Below, piece after piece: positions 15,986 to 24,850 of a stretch of 64,000 nucleotides of DNA. Each line of letters starts with the position of its first letter. Position 1 is the stretch's first letter. Below the pieces are notes generated by a model. The model was not told where the DNA came from, did not search any database, and saw only the letters and a program-made list of their open reading frames with translations. This stretch comes from Ruminococcus turbiniformis (lineage in GTDB: Bacteria > Bacillota > Clostridia > Lachnospirales > Lachnospiraceae). The position numbers and the translations under genes are program-made. The stretch covers positions 1 to 64,000 of the forward strand of contig NZ_JAJEQX010000014.1 of the NCBI RefSeq assembly GCF_020687545.1. The letters run 5' to 3'.

Positions 15986-16165
15986 TCAGTCGCGGTAGTG
16001 GTAGATGCATTCGAGCACTGCGTCCACCCCGAATGCCGCAAAATTCCGGTACAAGTTTTCTAGTTCCTCCGGGGTATATTGCATGAGCCTCTCCCTGAAT
16101 TGTTCCTGTTCTTCCGGATCCGGCGTAAACACGGCAATGTATTGCTGCATGATCGTTTCGACCAT
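15986..16165 (-). CDS. Small protein of 59 residues, unknown
   Basis: AGGAGG lies 7 nt before ATG. The product begins MVETIMQQYIAVFTPDPEEQ and has a helical, charged core (FRERLMQYTPEELENLY) ending in HYRD. The clean ribosome site and protein-like composition argue for a real gene. It lies 90 bp downstream of repA in the same direction, between repA and the tandem array, so it could be a replication-associated accessory protein. No family was recognised. Confidence 0.6.
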   Translation of the reverse strand: MVETIMQQYIAVFTPDPEEQEQFRERLMQYTPEELENLYRNFAAFGVDAVLECIYHYRD

Positions 16166-16255
16166 CTCCCGTTCCTCCTCTCACCTGTTTTCTGCCGATC
16201 CCCAGTGTCAGCAGGCACTATGCCGCTGTATTGCCTGGCAGGGGGCAGGATTGTT

Positions 16256-17818
16256 TTAGCCAAACACAGTATCGCCATAAGCGATACGCCACGTCTCATG
16301 GCGTGTCGTATAAAAGCTCTCGATGGTAGCCGGCGCATTGTAAAGGCATGCCACAAGATACTTGCGGATATTTCTTGCGGGTTTGCTTAATTTTTTCAGG
16401 CAGTGGAGGATATAGCGGATATGCTCAATCGACACCGCCTGGACCCTTTCCAGCAGGAGCTTAAAGGGCACAACCTTCCCGTTTACACGGCTTTCAGTTT
16501 CCCTTCCTGCCAGGATGTCAGTCAAAACAATCAGGATTTCCGTGATGAGACTCTTGTCATTCGGGTTTTGGTATTCGCTCATGAGAGTGTCATAGCTGAT
16601 CTGTTCTATTGCAGCATTCTCAAAGACTCTGTATTCGTCTACCGCTTTCTGTTCCTTGGTCCTGTTAGATGCTTTCCCAGATACAGGGATCCCATTCCCC
16701 TTTCTCCCAGTACCAGTGATACCCTTATCCCCATTACAGGTATTCCCCTCTGTAGGTAAGGGATTGATAAACTGGTTACTGTCAGTTACTGGGTTTACTT
16801 CAGTACGTGGTTCACTTGTAGTATGATTGATGAACCTACTGTACTGTACTGGAGTACTAGACGTTTTACAGGTAGGAAGGTATACCTCCTTACTAGAACT
16901 CTGTATATTATTCGACGTAGTAGAATCAAGTAATTTATCAATCCGCGCGCGTGAAGAATGTGCATGCAGATGCTGATCAGCGTTATGCGCTGCATAATTC
17001 TCATAACATTCGCTGCATGTACTGTCTGTGCTGAGTCCGTCGGAGGTGCGTGGATGTTTTTCTGCCTCCGGATGCATATCCATTACCTGGTGCTCATCCG
17101 AGGGGCTGATATGTACAGTATCCGATTCCTTATGTACTTTACATGTGCATAAAAAAGGATCCATGAGATAGATCTTGTTTGGCTGGCATGTTCCCAGACG
17201 GATGCGGAGGATCAGGTTAGACGTTTCAAGCTCATCTAAAATGTAGAAGATTTTTCTTCGTTTCCTGCCGAGCCATACCATCATTTCCCTGATAGGACAG
17301 ATTACATATTCCATTCCGGCATCCGGATCGAAATGCCGCTGCTTCTGGTTAAAGAGTACGCAGATCAGTTTTGCTGCGTCTGTGCTCAATCCGTACTTTT
17401 CCTTGATGTTACAGATTTCCTGATTATCAGCTATGAGATCGTATACTGGAGCTGTGTTTGCTACATCTGTACATAAATGGTTTGTTAGTGGGGCTACGGT
17501 CTGAGTAGGAGGCTCAATATTATTCAATCCCCTGTCCGACCATTCACCTTCGATATGCCAGTCATATTCGGCAATCGGCCGTTCGATCTCAATCACACGG
17601 TAGATACCTGAAAATTCCGGGTTTGCCGCCTCAAACAGGGCCTTTATCATGGGACATTTCATTTCCTCCTGTAATTCGCCTATCAGCCTCCATGCTTCGC
17701 CTTTGTCAGTAAGCACTACCTCTTCGATATGATAGATTTTTTTCAGGTTTTCTCCCCTTCCTTTTACAGATGCGCTGATTAATACGCTGATTGTTCTCTT
17801 TTGGCCGTTATTATTCAT
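16256..17818 (-). CDS. repA: Replication initiator A, RepA_N/DUF6017 type
   Basis: A 520-residue protein starting at MNNNGQKRTISV with GAGGAGG 7 nt upstream; the open frame extends to 18328 but overlaps clpX and is not coding. Residues of about 135-250 form a winged-helix region (KYGLSTDAAKLICVLFNQ, RRKIFYILDELETSNLI, PNKIYLMDPF), typical of RepA_N proteins. A long polar Ser/Thr/Asn linker (about 260-380) follows. The C terminus (IEHIRYILHCLKKL, RNIRKYLVACLYNAP) matches DUF6017. Such proteins initiate replication of plasmids and large elements in Firmicutes. Its presence argues for autonomous replication. Confidence 0.85.
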   Translation of the reverse strand: MNNNGQKRTISVLISASVKGRGENLKKIYHIEEVVLTDKGEAWRLIGELQEEMKCPMIKALFEAANPEFSGIYRVIEIERPIAEYDWHIEGEWSDRGLNNIEPPTQTVAPLTNHLCTDVANTAPVYDLIADNQEICNIKEKYGLSTDAAKLICVLFNQKQRHFDPDAGMEYVICPIREMMVWLGRKRRKIFYILDELETSNLILRIRLGTCQPNKIYLMDPFLCTCKVHKESDTVHISPSDEHQVMDMHPEAEKHPRTSDGLSTDSTCSECYENYAAHNADQHLHAHSSRARIDKLLDSTTSNNIQSSSKEVYLPTCKTSSTPVQYSRFINHTTSEPRTEVNPVTDSNQFINPLPTEGNTCNGDKGITGTGRKGNGIPVSGKASNRTKEQKAVDEYRVFENAAIEQISYDTLMSEYQNPNDKSLITEILIVLTDILAGRETESRVNGKVVPFKLLLERVQAVSIEHIRYILHCLKKLSKPARNIRKYLVACLYNAPATIESFYTTRHETWRIAYGDTVFG

Positions 17819-18077
17819 ACGATTACCTCCTCGTAAAAATGATTCCTTCCTGCCAGCCATGGCAGGGTTTGCAAACAGATTGGCAGCGGACTTTAACCCG
17901 CTGCTTTTGAACATGCACATCCCCACTGCCAGGGGGAAATATTCACCAAGTGCATTCGTTATTAAATATGGAAGAACCCATCCGCCCACCACGGTGGCAC
18001 ACAGGTTCCCTGAAGATCTTGCCGAAACGGATCCGGATCCTTTTGTGGAAATGCCCACCCCATATACGGGGCGGCCT
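17819..18077. promoter_or_regulatory. repA upstream region with palindrome copy
   Basis: This gap between clpX and repA contains a CATATT box (17965-17970 on plus, minus-strand sense, 147 nt before repA), the palindrome GGATCCGGATCC at 18029-18040, and short inverted repeats such as CCACC...GGTGG near 17988. It probably contains the repA promoter and leader. Confidence 0.4.
18029..18040. repeat. Dispersed palindrome GGATCCGGATCC
   Basis: Exact copy between clpX and repA, with flanks AAAC and TTTTGTGG shared (reverse-complemented) with the copy at 63937. Confidence 0.85.
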
Positions 18078-19370
18078 TCAGCTGGATGCCCCTTTTGCCA
18101 GTCCGGCTTTGCGCGCCGCTTCCTCCCGCAAGATCCTTTCCGCGTCCTCTTTGGTGACGTAGGTAAAATTGTGGCGTTCAATATTGCGCGCGCTGATCGA
18201 ACAATATTTGTACCCGTTAACCGGGGCGTGATACATCGCAGGCAGCGTGATCTCCTCCATAATCGCACGCAGTCCCCTGGCCCCGGTTTTCCTCTGGATT
18301 GCCATGTCTGCGATCTTTTCCAAAGCATCAGGCTTTAATGAAAAATGAATCCCGTCCATTGCAAAGAGGCGTTTATACTGGTTTAACAGGCTGTTTTTTG
18401 GTTCTGTGATGATACGGATTAAATCCTCCTTAGTCAGCTCCTGGAGGGTGACCCGGATCGGGAGACGGCCCATCAGTTCCGGGATAATCCCATAGTCAAT
18501 ATCATCGGGTTCCTCATACACGGGGATGGAGGCGAATCCCATAGACATTTTCCTTTTTTCCAGGTTTATGCCCTCAAATGCCCCGCCACAGATGAAAAGA
18601 ACTTTCGATGTGTCAAAAGGAGTGTAGGCCCGGTTCATACCGTTTTCGGTAGGGACGTTAATGACTGCCCCTTCTACCATTTTGAGGAGCGCCTGCTGCA
18701 CCCCTTCCCCAGAGATATCTCTGCCAACCGAATTGCCTGCCTGTTTCTTCCCGATCTTATCAATCTCATCAATATAGACGATCCCCTGCTCTGCCCAGGA
18801 GACATCCCCGTCAGCTGCCGTTATCAGCCGTGCCAGGATCGACTCTACGTTTTCTCCAACATACCCGGCTTCCGTAAGGGCTGTCGCATCGGCAACAACA
18901 AACGGCACATTGATGATCTGAGCAATGTTCTTCGCCAGATAGGACTTCCCGCTCCCTGTCGGTCCAATCATTAAAATGTTGCTCTTTTCGATGGTAGGAT
19001 CTTTTAACCGTTTGTAATGGTTGTATACTGCAACAGACAGTACAATTTTTGCATACTCCTGTCCGATCACATTTTGGTCCAGGAGCTCTTTAATCTCTGT
19101 AGGCTTCAGGTTAAGTGTTGCCGACCGAGCAGTGTTTGTACGGCCATTTCCATATGGTAGCATCTGGTCCAGGGCTTCTTCCCTCCTGTTTTCCTCCTCA
19201 AAGTAAAAAGAGTTAACCGCCTCTTTCGCATATTCATTATTGGATGTTGCCTCCATCAGCGCCTCATTCATCTCAAGGATGCAGTGGAAGCAGACATGGA
19301 TGTTTTTCTTTTTATAATAAAATGCGGGGCGGATTGACGTTTCAACGCCGCAAAAATAACATGTAGACAC
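18078..19370 (-). CDS. clpX: ClpX-type AAA+ unfoldase
   Basis: A 430-residue protein. It has an N-terminal four-cysteine zinc domain (Cys4, Cys7, Cys27, Cys30), Walker A GPTGSGKS (136-143), pore loop GYVG (169-172), Walker B VYIDEID (about 198-204), the RLPI sensor region and arginine-rich RKTGARGLR. The ClpP-docking loop, IGF in most ClpX, appears here as MGF (277-279), so ClpP binding is plausible but altered. ClpX unfolds proteins for ClpP or remodels complexes. It stands directly upstream of repA, and ClpX is known to remodel plasmid initiators such as TrfA, so RepA is a plausible substrate (inference). Confidence 0.94.
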   Translation of the reverse strand: MSTCYFCGVETSIRPAFYYKKKNIHVCFHCILEMNEALMEATSNNEYAKEAVNSFYFEEENRREEALDQMLPYGNGRTNTARSATLNLKPTEIKELLDQNVIGQEYAKIVLSVAVYNHYKRLKDPTIEKSNILMIGPTGSGKSYLAKNIAQIINVPFVVADATALTEAGYVGENVESILARLITAADGDVSWAEQGIVYIDEIDKIGKKQAGNSVGRDISGEGVQQALLKMVEGAVINVPTENGMNRAYTPFDTSKVLFICGGAFEGINLEKRKMSMGFASIPVYEEPDDIDYGIIPELMGRLPIRVTLQELTKEDLIRIITEPKNSLLNQYKRLFAMDGIHFSLKPDALEKIADMAIQRKTGARGLRAIMEEITLPAMYHAPVNGYKYCSISARNIERHNFTYVTKEDAERILREEAARKAGLAKGASS

Positions 19371-19459
19371 TTCAATCCCTCCATTTGTTTTTTTATAATT
19401 TACTATGCACTATCCTGAAATTATCTGTATTTTGCAGATGCGCCGGCTTTCAGGCGAAG

Positions 19460-19492
19460 AAAAAGGAACGGTTTCATTTCCGCTCCTTTTTT
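19460..19492 (-). terminator. Terminator at the end of the DnaQ-like/membrane gene operon
   Basis: Minus-strand stem GGAGCGG...CCGTTCC followed by TTTTTC. The stop codon of the small membrane gene lies in the loop. Confidence 0.7.
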
Positions 19493-19665
19493 CTTTCCGC
19501 ATAATACAATATGGCTTTATTCAGGCAGTACCATACAATGCAGGTGATTAGAAACCTCACGCACGCCGATAGCGCCGTGGCGCTTCCCTCTGCGAAGCTG
19601 CCTATGGTCCCAGGCAGTACAATAAACGGGATGATAAAGTAAGTGGTTATCACAAGAACGCTCAC
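19474..19665 (-). CDS. Small membrane protein, 63 residues, unknown
   Basis: The GTG start overlaps the stop of the exonuclease gene (GTGA). Two hydrophobic helices (about 3-22 and 32-50) are separated by a short Gly/Ser/Ala turn, and the tail is strongly basic (YAERKKERK). No family was recognised. The coupled start supports translation. Confidence 0.6.
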   Translation of the reverse strand: MSVLVITTYFIIPFIVLPGTIGSFAEGSATALSACVRFLITCIVWYCLNKAILYYAERKKERK

Positions 19666-20582
19666 TGCGTTACCACCTCTTTCTTTGATTCGGCGTTTTT
19701 GGTCCTCTCCCAGCTCGCCGACAGCTCCTTCATTGACTGTGCGTTTCCGAACCGGTACCCGTATCTGGATAACACCTGGTCTTCCAGGCTTCCCAAATCA
19801 ATCTCGCTGAACAGCTGCTTTGCTTTTTTTGTTTCTTTACAGGACCAGACAAGCCGTACAGCATCCCAGTAAATATCACCGTATTCGCCGTCAATCAAGG
19901 ACACTTTAATCCTTTTCTGGCTCGGTTTATTCGGGTTCACCCAGAACGAAGCCCACTTCAGGTGGCATGGCCTTTTTTCTTCTGCCGGTTCCCATTTGTG
20001 GTACATCCGGAGGAATTTCGCCATTAACCGTGCAGTGGCCTTCACGTCATCAATCGCACAGTGAAACTGGATATCCGAAGTTCCAAAAACTGCAGTATAG
20101 ACATTCTCCAGTTTATGGCTCCCAATATCCTCCTTTTTAATTAAGTCCCTTGCCATTTCAAGGACGTCGATTGTCGGGTGATTTGTGTAGCGCTTCCCGG
20201 TCCTCTTAGACATCTGGTCCAACATGCGGATGTCAAAAGGACTGTTATAGGCAGCCCATATGTCCGCAGAATCAAGGAACCGGAAGATCGTGTCTGCCTC
20301 CATCTGCTCGGTAGCTGCATGTTTCAGGATTTCATCCGTGATTCCCGTAATCTCTATAATTTTCTCTTTAAGAGGTTCCTCTGGATTCAGGTAGAGATCC
20401 AACATTTCTTCCGCCTTCATGCCACTGCTGTCTAAGGAATAACGGATCCCGGAAAACTGGATAATCTTTGCATCATTTCCTAATCCGGTTGTTTCCGTAT
20501 CAAACACACAGACTTTCCTGGGCTTTGAGAACAGGAATTCATACATCATTTTCGACTTGTCTACATTTCGCCATTCCATCAT
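19662..20582 (-). CDS. DnaQ-like 3'-5' exonuclease (DEDDh)
   Basis: A 306-residue protein. The exonuclease domain occupies about 20-180: ExoI VFDTETTG (Asp28, Glu30), ExoII YNSPFDIRML, ExoIII FHCAIDDVKAT with the DEDDh histidine. The extra C-terminal 120 residues (about 185-306) have no recognised domain. This family includes the proofreading epsilon subunit and PolC exonuclease. The DnaE-type polymerase at 48379-52182 lacks an exonuclease domain, so this protein could be its proofreader (inference). GGAGG is 7 nt before the first of two ATGs. Confidence 0.9.
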   Translation of the reverse strand: MMEWRNVDKSKMMYEFLFSKPRKVCVFDTETTGLGNDAKIIQFSGIRYSLDSSGMKAEEMLDLYLNPEEPLKEKIIEITGITDEILKHAATEQMEADTIFRFLDSADIWAAYNSPFDIRMLDQMSKRTGKRYTNHPTIDVLEMARDLIKKEDIGSHKLENVYTAVFGTSDIQFHCAIDDVKATARLMAKFLRMYHKWEPAEEKRPCHLKWASFWVNPNKPSQKRIKVSLIDGEYGDIYWDAVRLVWSCKETKKAKQLFSEIDLGSLEDQVLSRYGYRFGNAQSMKELSASWERTKNAESKKEVVTQ

Positions 20583-20610
20583 TAAATTCCTCCATAATAT
20601 ATCAGGGTGC

Positions 20611-20640
20611 TCCGCCTGACCGTTTCCCGTGTCAGGCGGA
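20611..20640. repeat. Dispersed hairpin TCCGCCTGA/TCAGGCGGA, copy 2
   Basis: Arms TCCGCCTGAC and GTCAGGCGGA around a 10-nt loop, in the gap between two minus-strand genes. The flank GGGTGC on the left resembles copy 1. It has no T tract. Confidence 0.6.
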
Positions 20641-20654
20641 ATAATTAGCCCGAG

Positions 20655-21872
20655 TTACTGATCAGACATTTTATCCGCCGCAAACCTTAAAATCATTTTT
20701 TGGTATTCGAATGCAAGATCTGTCTTCTGCTTTTGTGGAAGTTTCTGATAAGTCCTGCGTATTATTTCGTGGATCAGCTTCCATCCTGTCAGGGATCCAA
20801 GTCCGTCAAGGTTGACTTTGGATGCCCGTTTTTTTCCGAGCACTCTCATAATACCGCTTGTCACTTTCGGGCTATATCCTGCAGATGAGAGGTCCATGTG
20901 CTGCCATGCATCGACAGAGACCTCAATCCCGATAAAAAGGTCCTGGATGCTTCCAATAGACCCTCTGTGATTCAGTTTGTTTACCCTGATTGGGATCTGG
21001 CATCCTTCGATGTCCACAGCAGATGAAACGGATACCGCCTTCCCGGGCAGATCCCCTGCGTTAATACAGATCAAGTACCTGGGTTCGGCAACACTCCGGA
21101 ACCGGATTGTCGCTTCAAAGTCCATGATCTCCCAGGAATCCAGCGCCCATAAAGCAGGAATATAACCGATTGCTTCCTGGAAAAATTCCTTCAGGGGGAT
21201 ATGGACATAGGTGCGTCCGCAGGCGGCTAAAACCGGTCTCACCTTAGGGGAGCTTTCCCGGTAAAGCACCTGCATGTTTGCCGTTTTTGCGATCTTTTCT
21301 GAGAGCAGGATCGCGCTTCCGAGCTGGCAGTCATCCAATGATTTAAACGCAGATGAGCAGTCCAAAAACGACCCCACGTTCTGTGCCCCCGCCCTTGTGA
21401 CAGGATAAAGGATTCCGTCTTTCCGGAAAGCAAGCTGTGTCTCCATCATCCGTGCATACTCCCAATCTTTCAAAGTAAGCTGGATAATATTGAACTTCGG
21501 TTGTCCGTCATCCCCTATCCAGAATGGAAATCCAGGCTCCAGTGCGAACCAGTTTGATACTGATCCCCCGTTCTTCTGTAATGTGGTATCACGGTAACAG
21601 AGGACTGCATCATCCGTACCAGGCTGGAAAAGTTTCTCCTTTTTGTCAAGGTTCTGGAGTTCCTGGATAAAAGTATCATATTTCCGTCCGCGTTTCTGCT
21701 TCACCGCACCGGTCTCATTCTCTGTGCGGATGCTCCAACCTACCAGGCCATCCGGCTCGTATTCGATCCTGGCATCCACAACAGTATGGTTTTGGGCGAT
21801 CTGCGCCTGTTTTGTTTGGATCTTTTCTACGGATTGCAAAAAATCATCCAGATTTTTACCTGTAGCAACCAT
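20655..21872 (-). CDS. Unknown 405-residue protein
   Basis: AAAGGAGG stands 8 nt before ATG. The protein is soluble and mixed alpha/beta with no signal peptide or membrane helix. It opens with a helical segment (KNLDDFLQSVEKIQTKQAQIAQ), followed by a basic KQKRGRKYDTF stretch. No catalytic motif was recognised. Its position between the SSB-like protein and the DnaQ-like exonuclease suggests a role in DNA metabolism, but that is context only. Confidence 0.8.
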   Translation of the reverse strand: MVATGKNLDDFLQSVEKIQTKQAQIAQNHTVVDARIEYEPDGLVGWSIRTENETGAVKQKRGRKYDTFIQELQNLDKKEKLFQPGTDDAVLCYRDTTLQKNGGSVSNWFALEPGFPFWIGDDGQPKFNIIQLTLKDWEYARMMETQLAFRKDGILYPVTRAGAQNVGSFLDCSSAFKSLDDCQLGSAILLSEKIAKTANMQVLYRESSPKVRPVLAACGRTYVHIPLKEFFQEAIGYIPALWALDSWEIMDFEATIRFRSVAEPRYLICINAGDLPGKAVSVSSAVDIEGCQIPIRVNKLNHRGSIGSIQDLFIGIEVSVDAWQHMDLSSAGYSPKVTSGIMRVLGKKRASKVNLDGLGSLTGWKLIHEIIRRTYQKLPQKQKTDLAFEYQKMILRFAADKMSDQ

Positions 21873-21959
21873 ATTTGTTTCCTCCTTTTTTTAGAAAAGC
21901 AGGAAAAAGCCATATTGTCTTTCTCCTGCATTCATAAGTTCAATCAAATATGATTACAT

Positions 21960-22793
21960 TTAGAATATTTGATTCATTATTTTGTTCTTTTCGATATTTT
22001 CCTTGTATTCAATGTCCTCATCTGTGAGGTAATTGCTTAAGTATTCTATACTATACGGAACAAATTCTGTTGCCGCGTCCGGGTACTGATATGTACAGCC
22101 GCAGTTATGGCAAACAATACTGCTTTTTACCTGCCGGTTTTGAATAAACCCGTCTACAAGGATCACTGACCCCTGCTGCAGGTACCGGAAGTCCCTTTCC
22201 GCTTCTTGCGCGTAAGAATACACCCATGGGTAGTCTGCGTGGATGTCCCCCTGTGTCTTGATGTAATATTTTCTGTCCACGCCTAAACGGAAACGGCAGC
22301 ATGGGGACCGGGTCCCCTGGACCATTTCCGGTTCAGACACCACCGTCCCGATAATCAACACCTGGTTTGAGACCTCTTTAAAATGCTTTTCCAGGATCCG
22401 CTCAGGGAGTGCCTGATCGTGTTCAAATGCAGTGCGCATCCCGTTCAATTTGATCAGGGAAATCGGATAGACAAAGGTGGACGTTCCATTTTTCTTTGTA
22501 TTCAATGCCCCGCAAGCTGTACATTTTGAATTCTTGTCCAAATTTATGATATTAAAAACTCCCTTGATATCAATTAAGTCAAACTGCGACAGCAATTTGA
22601 TCCGGTTCATCAATTCCGTCCCGTCATAGTAGACCATAATGTCCTGGAACTTCATTCCTTCATAACCGTCTAAATCACGGTGCATTGTCCTTATGAGGAA
22701 TACCGCCTTTTCCGCACCTTCCTCGTCCCTGTTTATTATTGTAGGGTCTTTCCTCAGATATCCGACAACCCTTACCTGATTATGCGTTGCCAT
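21960..22793 (-). CDS. SSB-like protein with tandem OB-type domains
   Basis: 277 residues from ATG at 22793, with GGGAGG 8 nt upstream and a CATATT box at 33 nt. The first domain (NQVRVVGYLRKDP, about 5-110) and the second (NQVLIIGTVVSEPEM, about 140-250) both open like OB folds of SSB/PriB proteins. Each has a cysteine pair (KCTACG; CHNCGC), so zinc binding is likely. The acidic DDIPF-type tail of bacterial SSB is absent (ends MNQIF). It probably coats single-stranded element DNA during replication or transfer. Confidence 0.75.
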   Translation of the reverse strand: MATHNQVRVVGYLRKDPTIINRDEEGAEKAVFLIRTMHRDLDGYEGMKFQDIMVYYDGTELMNRIKLLSQFDLIDIKGVFNIINLDKNSKCTACGALNTKKNGTSTFVYPISLIKLNGMRTAFEHDQALPERILEKHFKEVSNQVLIIGTVVSEPEMVQGTRSPCCRFRLGVDRKYYIKTQGDIHADYPWVYSYAQEAERDFRYLQQGSVILVDGFIQNRQVKSSIVCHNCGCTYQYPDAATEFVPYSIEYLSNYLTDEDIEYKENIEKNKIMNQIF

Positions 22794-22825
22794 GCAGGCC
22801 GCCTCCCTTAAAAGAAATATACTAT

Positions 22826-22831
22826 AATATG
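22826..22831 (-). promoter_or_regulatory. CATATT box, putative -10 of the SSB-like gene
   Basis: CCATATTATAG on the minus strand, 33 nt before the start codon. Confidence 0.4.
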
Positions 22832-22898
22832 GGAGAACCAGCCACCCAGTGGCCCTTTCAAGGCTGTCCACTGCGCGTCCCGTGAGGCAGGTAAGGAG

Positions 22899-24731
22899 TC
22901 AACGAAGCTGGTCCTGGATTTCTTGCGGCATATCCAGGTCGGGATATCCATATGTGCCGATCCGCTCCATAATGTCATCGCCCAGTTCTTCCGGCCTGAT
23001 TGGGTGTGCATTCTCCTCCTCGGCAATTGATTCATACTCTTTCTCTGCGGCTGAGATGACTTCAGTCTCTCCGTCCAGCGCTTCTGATCGTTCCATTTCC
23101 GAATGCAGTTCTTTCGCAGTGTCCGGGTCTCCAATCACCGGGACATCAAAATAATCAATTTCGGTTTCAATTGATTGGTTTTCTCGGGTGTAGTTTTCAG
23201 CTACATAAATGTTGTTCCCGTCTTCGATCAGTTCCCGACAGGATTTAACGGAGGCCAGGATCTCATCTAGCTCCTGCTCTGTGATGCTGCCTTCTGAACG
23301 GTAGCCTGGACCGCTGATGGTCTGCCCCTGCAAATCCGGTGTCGGGGAGAACAGGTTCAATGTGACGCCCCTTTCATTATGCCTGAGGAACAGATGCGCG
23401 CTGCCATCCGGCTCCGGTTCGCCAGAGAATGTATTGAGCACCTGTCCTTCTAGGTTGCGCGTAGGCTTCATATCAGGGTTTGCAATCATCCCGACCACAA
23501 AGGCGATATCTTTCGGGTGGTACACAATCTCCCCTTTTTGGGGCACGATCCCTTCATCCCGCATTTTCGCGGCCAGTGTCCGTACATCACGTTCTGTCTC
23601 AAACCTGTAATTTCCCAGGTCAATGATCTTGTTTCCCCTGTCACAGCGGACTGAGATCCCCTCCTTTGTGCGTTCAAATGTAATCGTGTCCTTCTCCCCG
23701 ATCCTCACCTGGTTCGGGGCGTCATATTCCTTGTGTAAGACGGCAAACAGTTCCTTTGTATAAGTATCGTAATCTGGCAGTTTATCTGTTGTAATGGTCG
23801 CAATGGCTTTTCCATTCAAGAATACATCTACAGCATGGTTCCCACGGTAACTGCCGTCAATCACAATCCGGTCTGACCCGTGGACCGTTTCCACGTCCAC
23901 ATAGGCAAGACGCATTGGGGTTCCGTTAAGCTGCCCTAAATTGAACTTCTCCATATTCCCGATATACTGGATGTTGGCAATCGCCAGTGCGGCTTTCATT
24001 GCGCAGTCGATCTTATCCCCGTCCTTGTATGCATATAGGGCTGAGGCAAGAGTGCGTCCGTCCCCATTCAAAAGATCCTGCTTTGACATCCCATAGACAG
24101 TCTTGGGAAGCCCTTCTGATTTTTTATAATACAAATAGATGTCATCAGAGCCTTTTTCCGGAATGGCTTTCAGATGCATGTTTTTTAATACGTTCTTTAC
24201 TTCTTTGTCCTGTAACAGAACTTTTACAGCCTGGTCCCTTTCTTTGTCCGGGAATTTCCTTTTTTCCGTGTCCTTCTGGGGATCAGGTTTATCCTTCTTG
24301 TCTTTGTCCGGGCCCTCTTTCTTGCCGTTATCTCCACTCTTGTCCGGATTGGGTTCTGCACGTCCCCCAGCTTTTTCCCCATAGGCCCTCCGGAATGTCT
24401 CACCAATTGCAATACGGCTGTTTGCACCAAAAAGAAGATTGGAGGCGACAGTATGCATAAGATATGCGGCAGAGGCCAAAATCCCTGCAAAAAAGCCCAG
24501 AATTTCCCCTCGTATGCCATGGTTAAAGCCATCCTCCTGGTAATCCCTTTCAGATTCATATATGATTTCCTTCCCTGATGCTGTGCCATCCTTTTCCTGT
24601 ATGGCGTCTTTTTTTGATGTGGGACGCACGTCATCTGTCCCGTCAAAATCATATTCCAGGTCCTCCATATCCTCATCCCGGTCATAGTAATTATCGTCTA
24701 ATATGGAGTCTTCCTCCCAGTCTTTACCCAT
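22899..24731 (-). CDS. Unknown 610-residue protein with one hydrophobic segment
   Basis: GGGAGAG stands before ATG. The N terminus is very acidic (residues 1-60, Asp/Glu/Tyr rich). A hydrophobic stretch (about 78-102, GFFAGILASAAYLMHTVASNLL) may be a membrane anchor. A Lys/Asp/Pro-rich linker (about 125-165) and a large soluble region follow, then an acidic tail ending in IQDQLR. No family was recognised. It lies at the junction of the replication block and the transfer operon. Confidence 0.75.
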   Translation of the reverse strand: MGKDWEEDSILDDNYYDRDEDMEDLEYDFDGTDDVRPTSKKDAIQEKDGTASGKEIIYESERDYQEDGFNHGIRGEILGFFAGILASAAYLMHTVASNLLFGANSRIAIGETFRRAYGEKAGGRAEPNPDKSGDNGKKEGPDKDKKDKPDPQKDTEKRKFPDKERDQAVKVLLQDKEVKNVLKNMHLKAIPEKGSDDIYLYYKKSEGLPKTVYGMSKQDLLNGDGRTLASALYAYKDGDKIDCAMKAALAIANIQYIGNMEKFNLGQLNGTPMRLAYVDVETVHGSDRIVIDGSYRGNHAVDVFLNGKAIATITTDKLPDYDTYTKELFAVLHKEYDAPNQVRIGEKDTITFERTKEGISVRCDRGNKIIDLGNYRFETERDVRTLAAKMRDEGIVPQKGEIVYHPKDIAFVVGMIANPDMKPTRNLEGQVLNTFSGEPEPDGSAHLFLRHNERGVTLNLFSPTPDLQGQTISGPGYRSEGSITEQELDEILASVKSCRELIEDGNNIYVAENYTRENQSIETEIDYFDVPVIGDPDTAKELHSEMERSEALDGETEVISAAEKEYESIAEEENAHPIRPEELGDDIMERIGTYGYPDLDMPQEIQDQLR

Positions 24732-24814
24732 AAAATCTCTCCCTGCCTTTCTATAGTCATTGTTGTGGGCTCCTGTTTGTCAAAATGGTTAAACTGCTCC
24801 CCGAATAATCGGCA

Positions 24815-24840
24815 AAAAAGCCGCCATATGGCGGCTTTTT
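24815..24840. terminator. Bidirectional terminator AAAAAGCCGCC/GGCGGCTTTTT
   Basis: A 26-bp near-perfect palindrome with A/T tracts on both sides. It ends the transfer operon (minus strand), immediately after the surface-protein gene. Confidence 0.88.
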
Positions 24841-24850
24841 CATAGATGGA

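Noticed and set aside
17819-18328. N-terminal extension of the RepA frame to 690 residues
   Set aside because: The extension overlaps clpX and is Arg/Pro-rich junk in composition. A strong GAGGAGG precedes the internal ATG at 17818.
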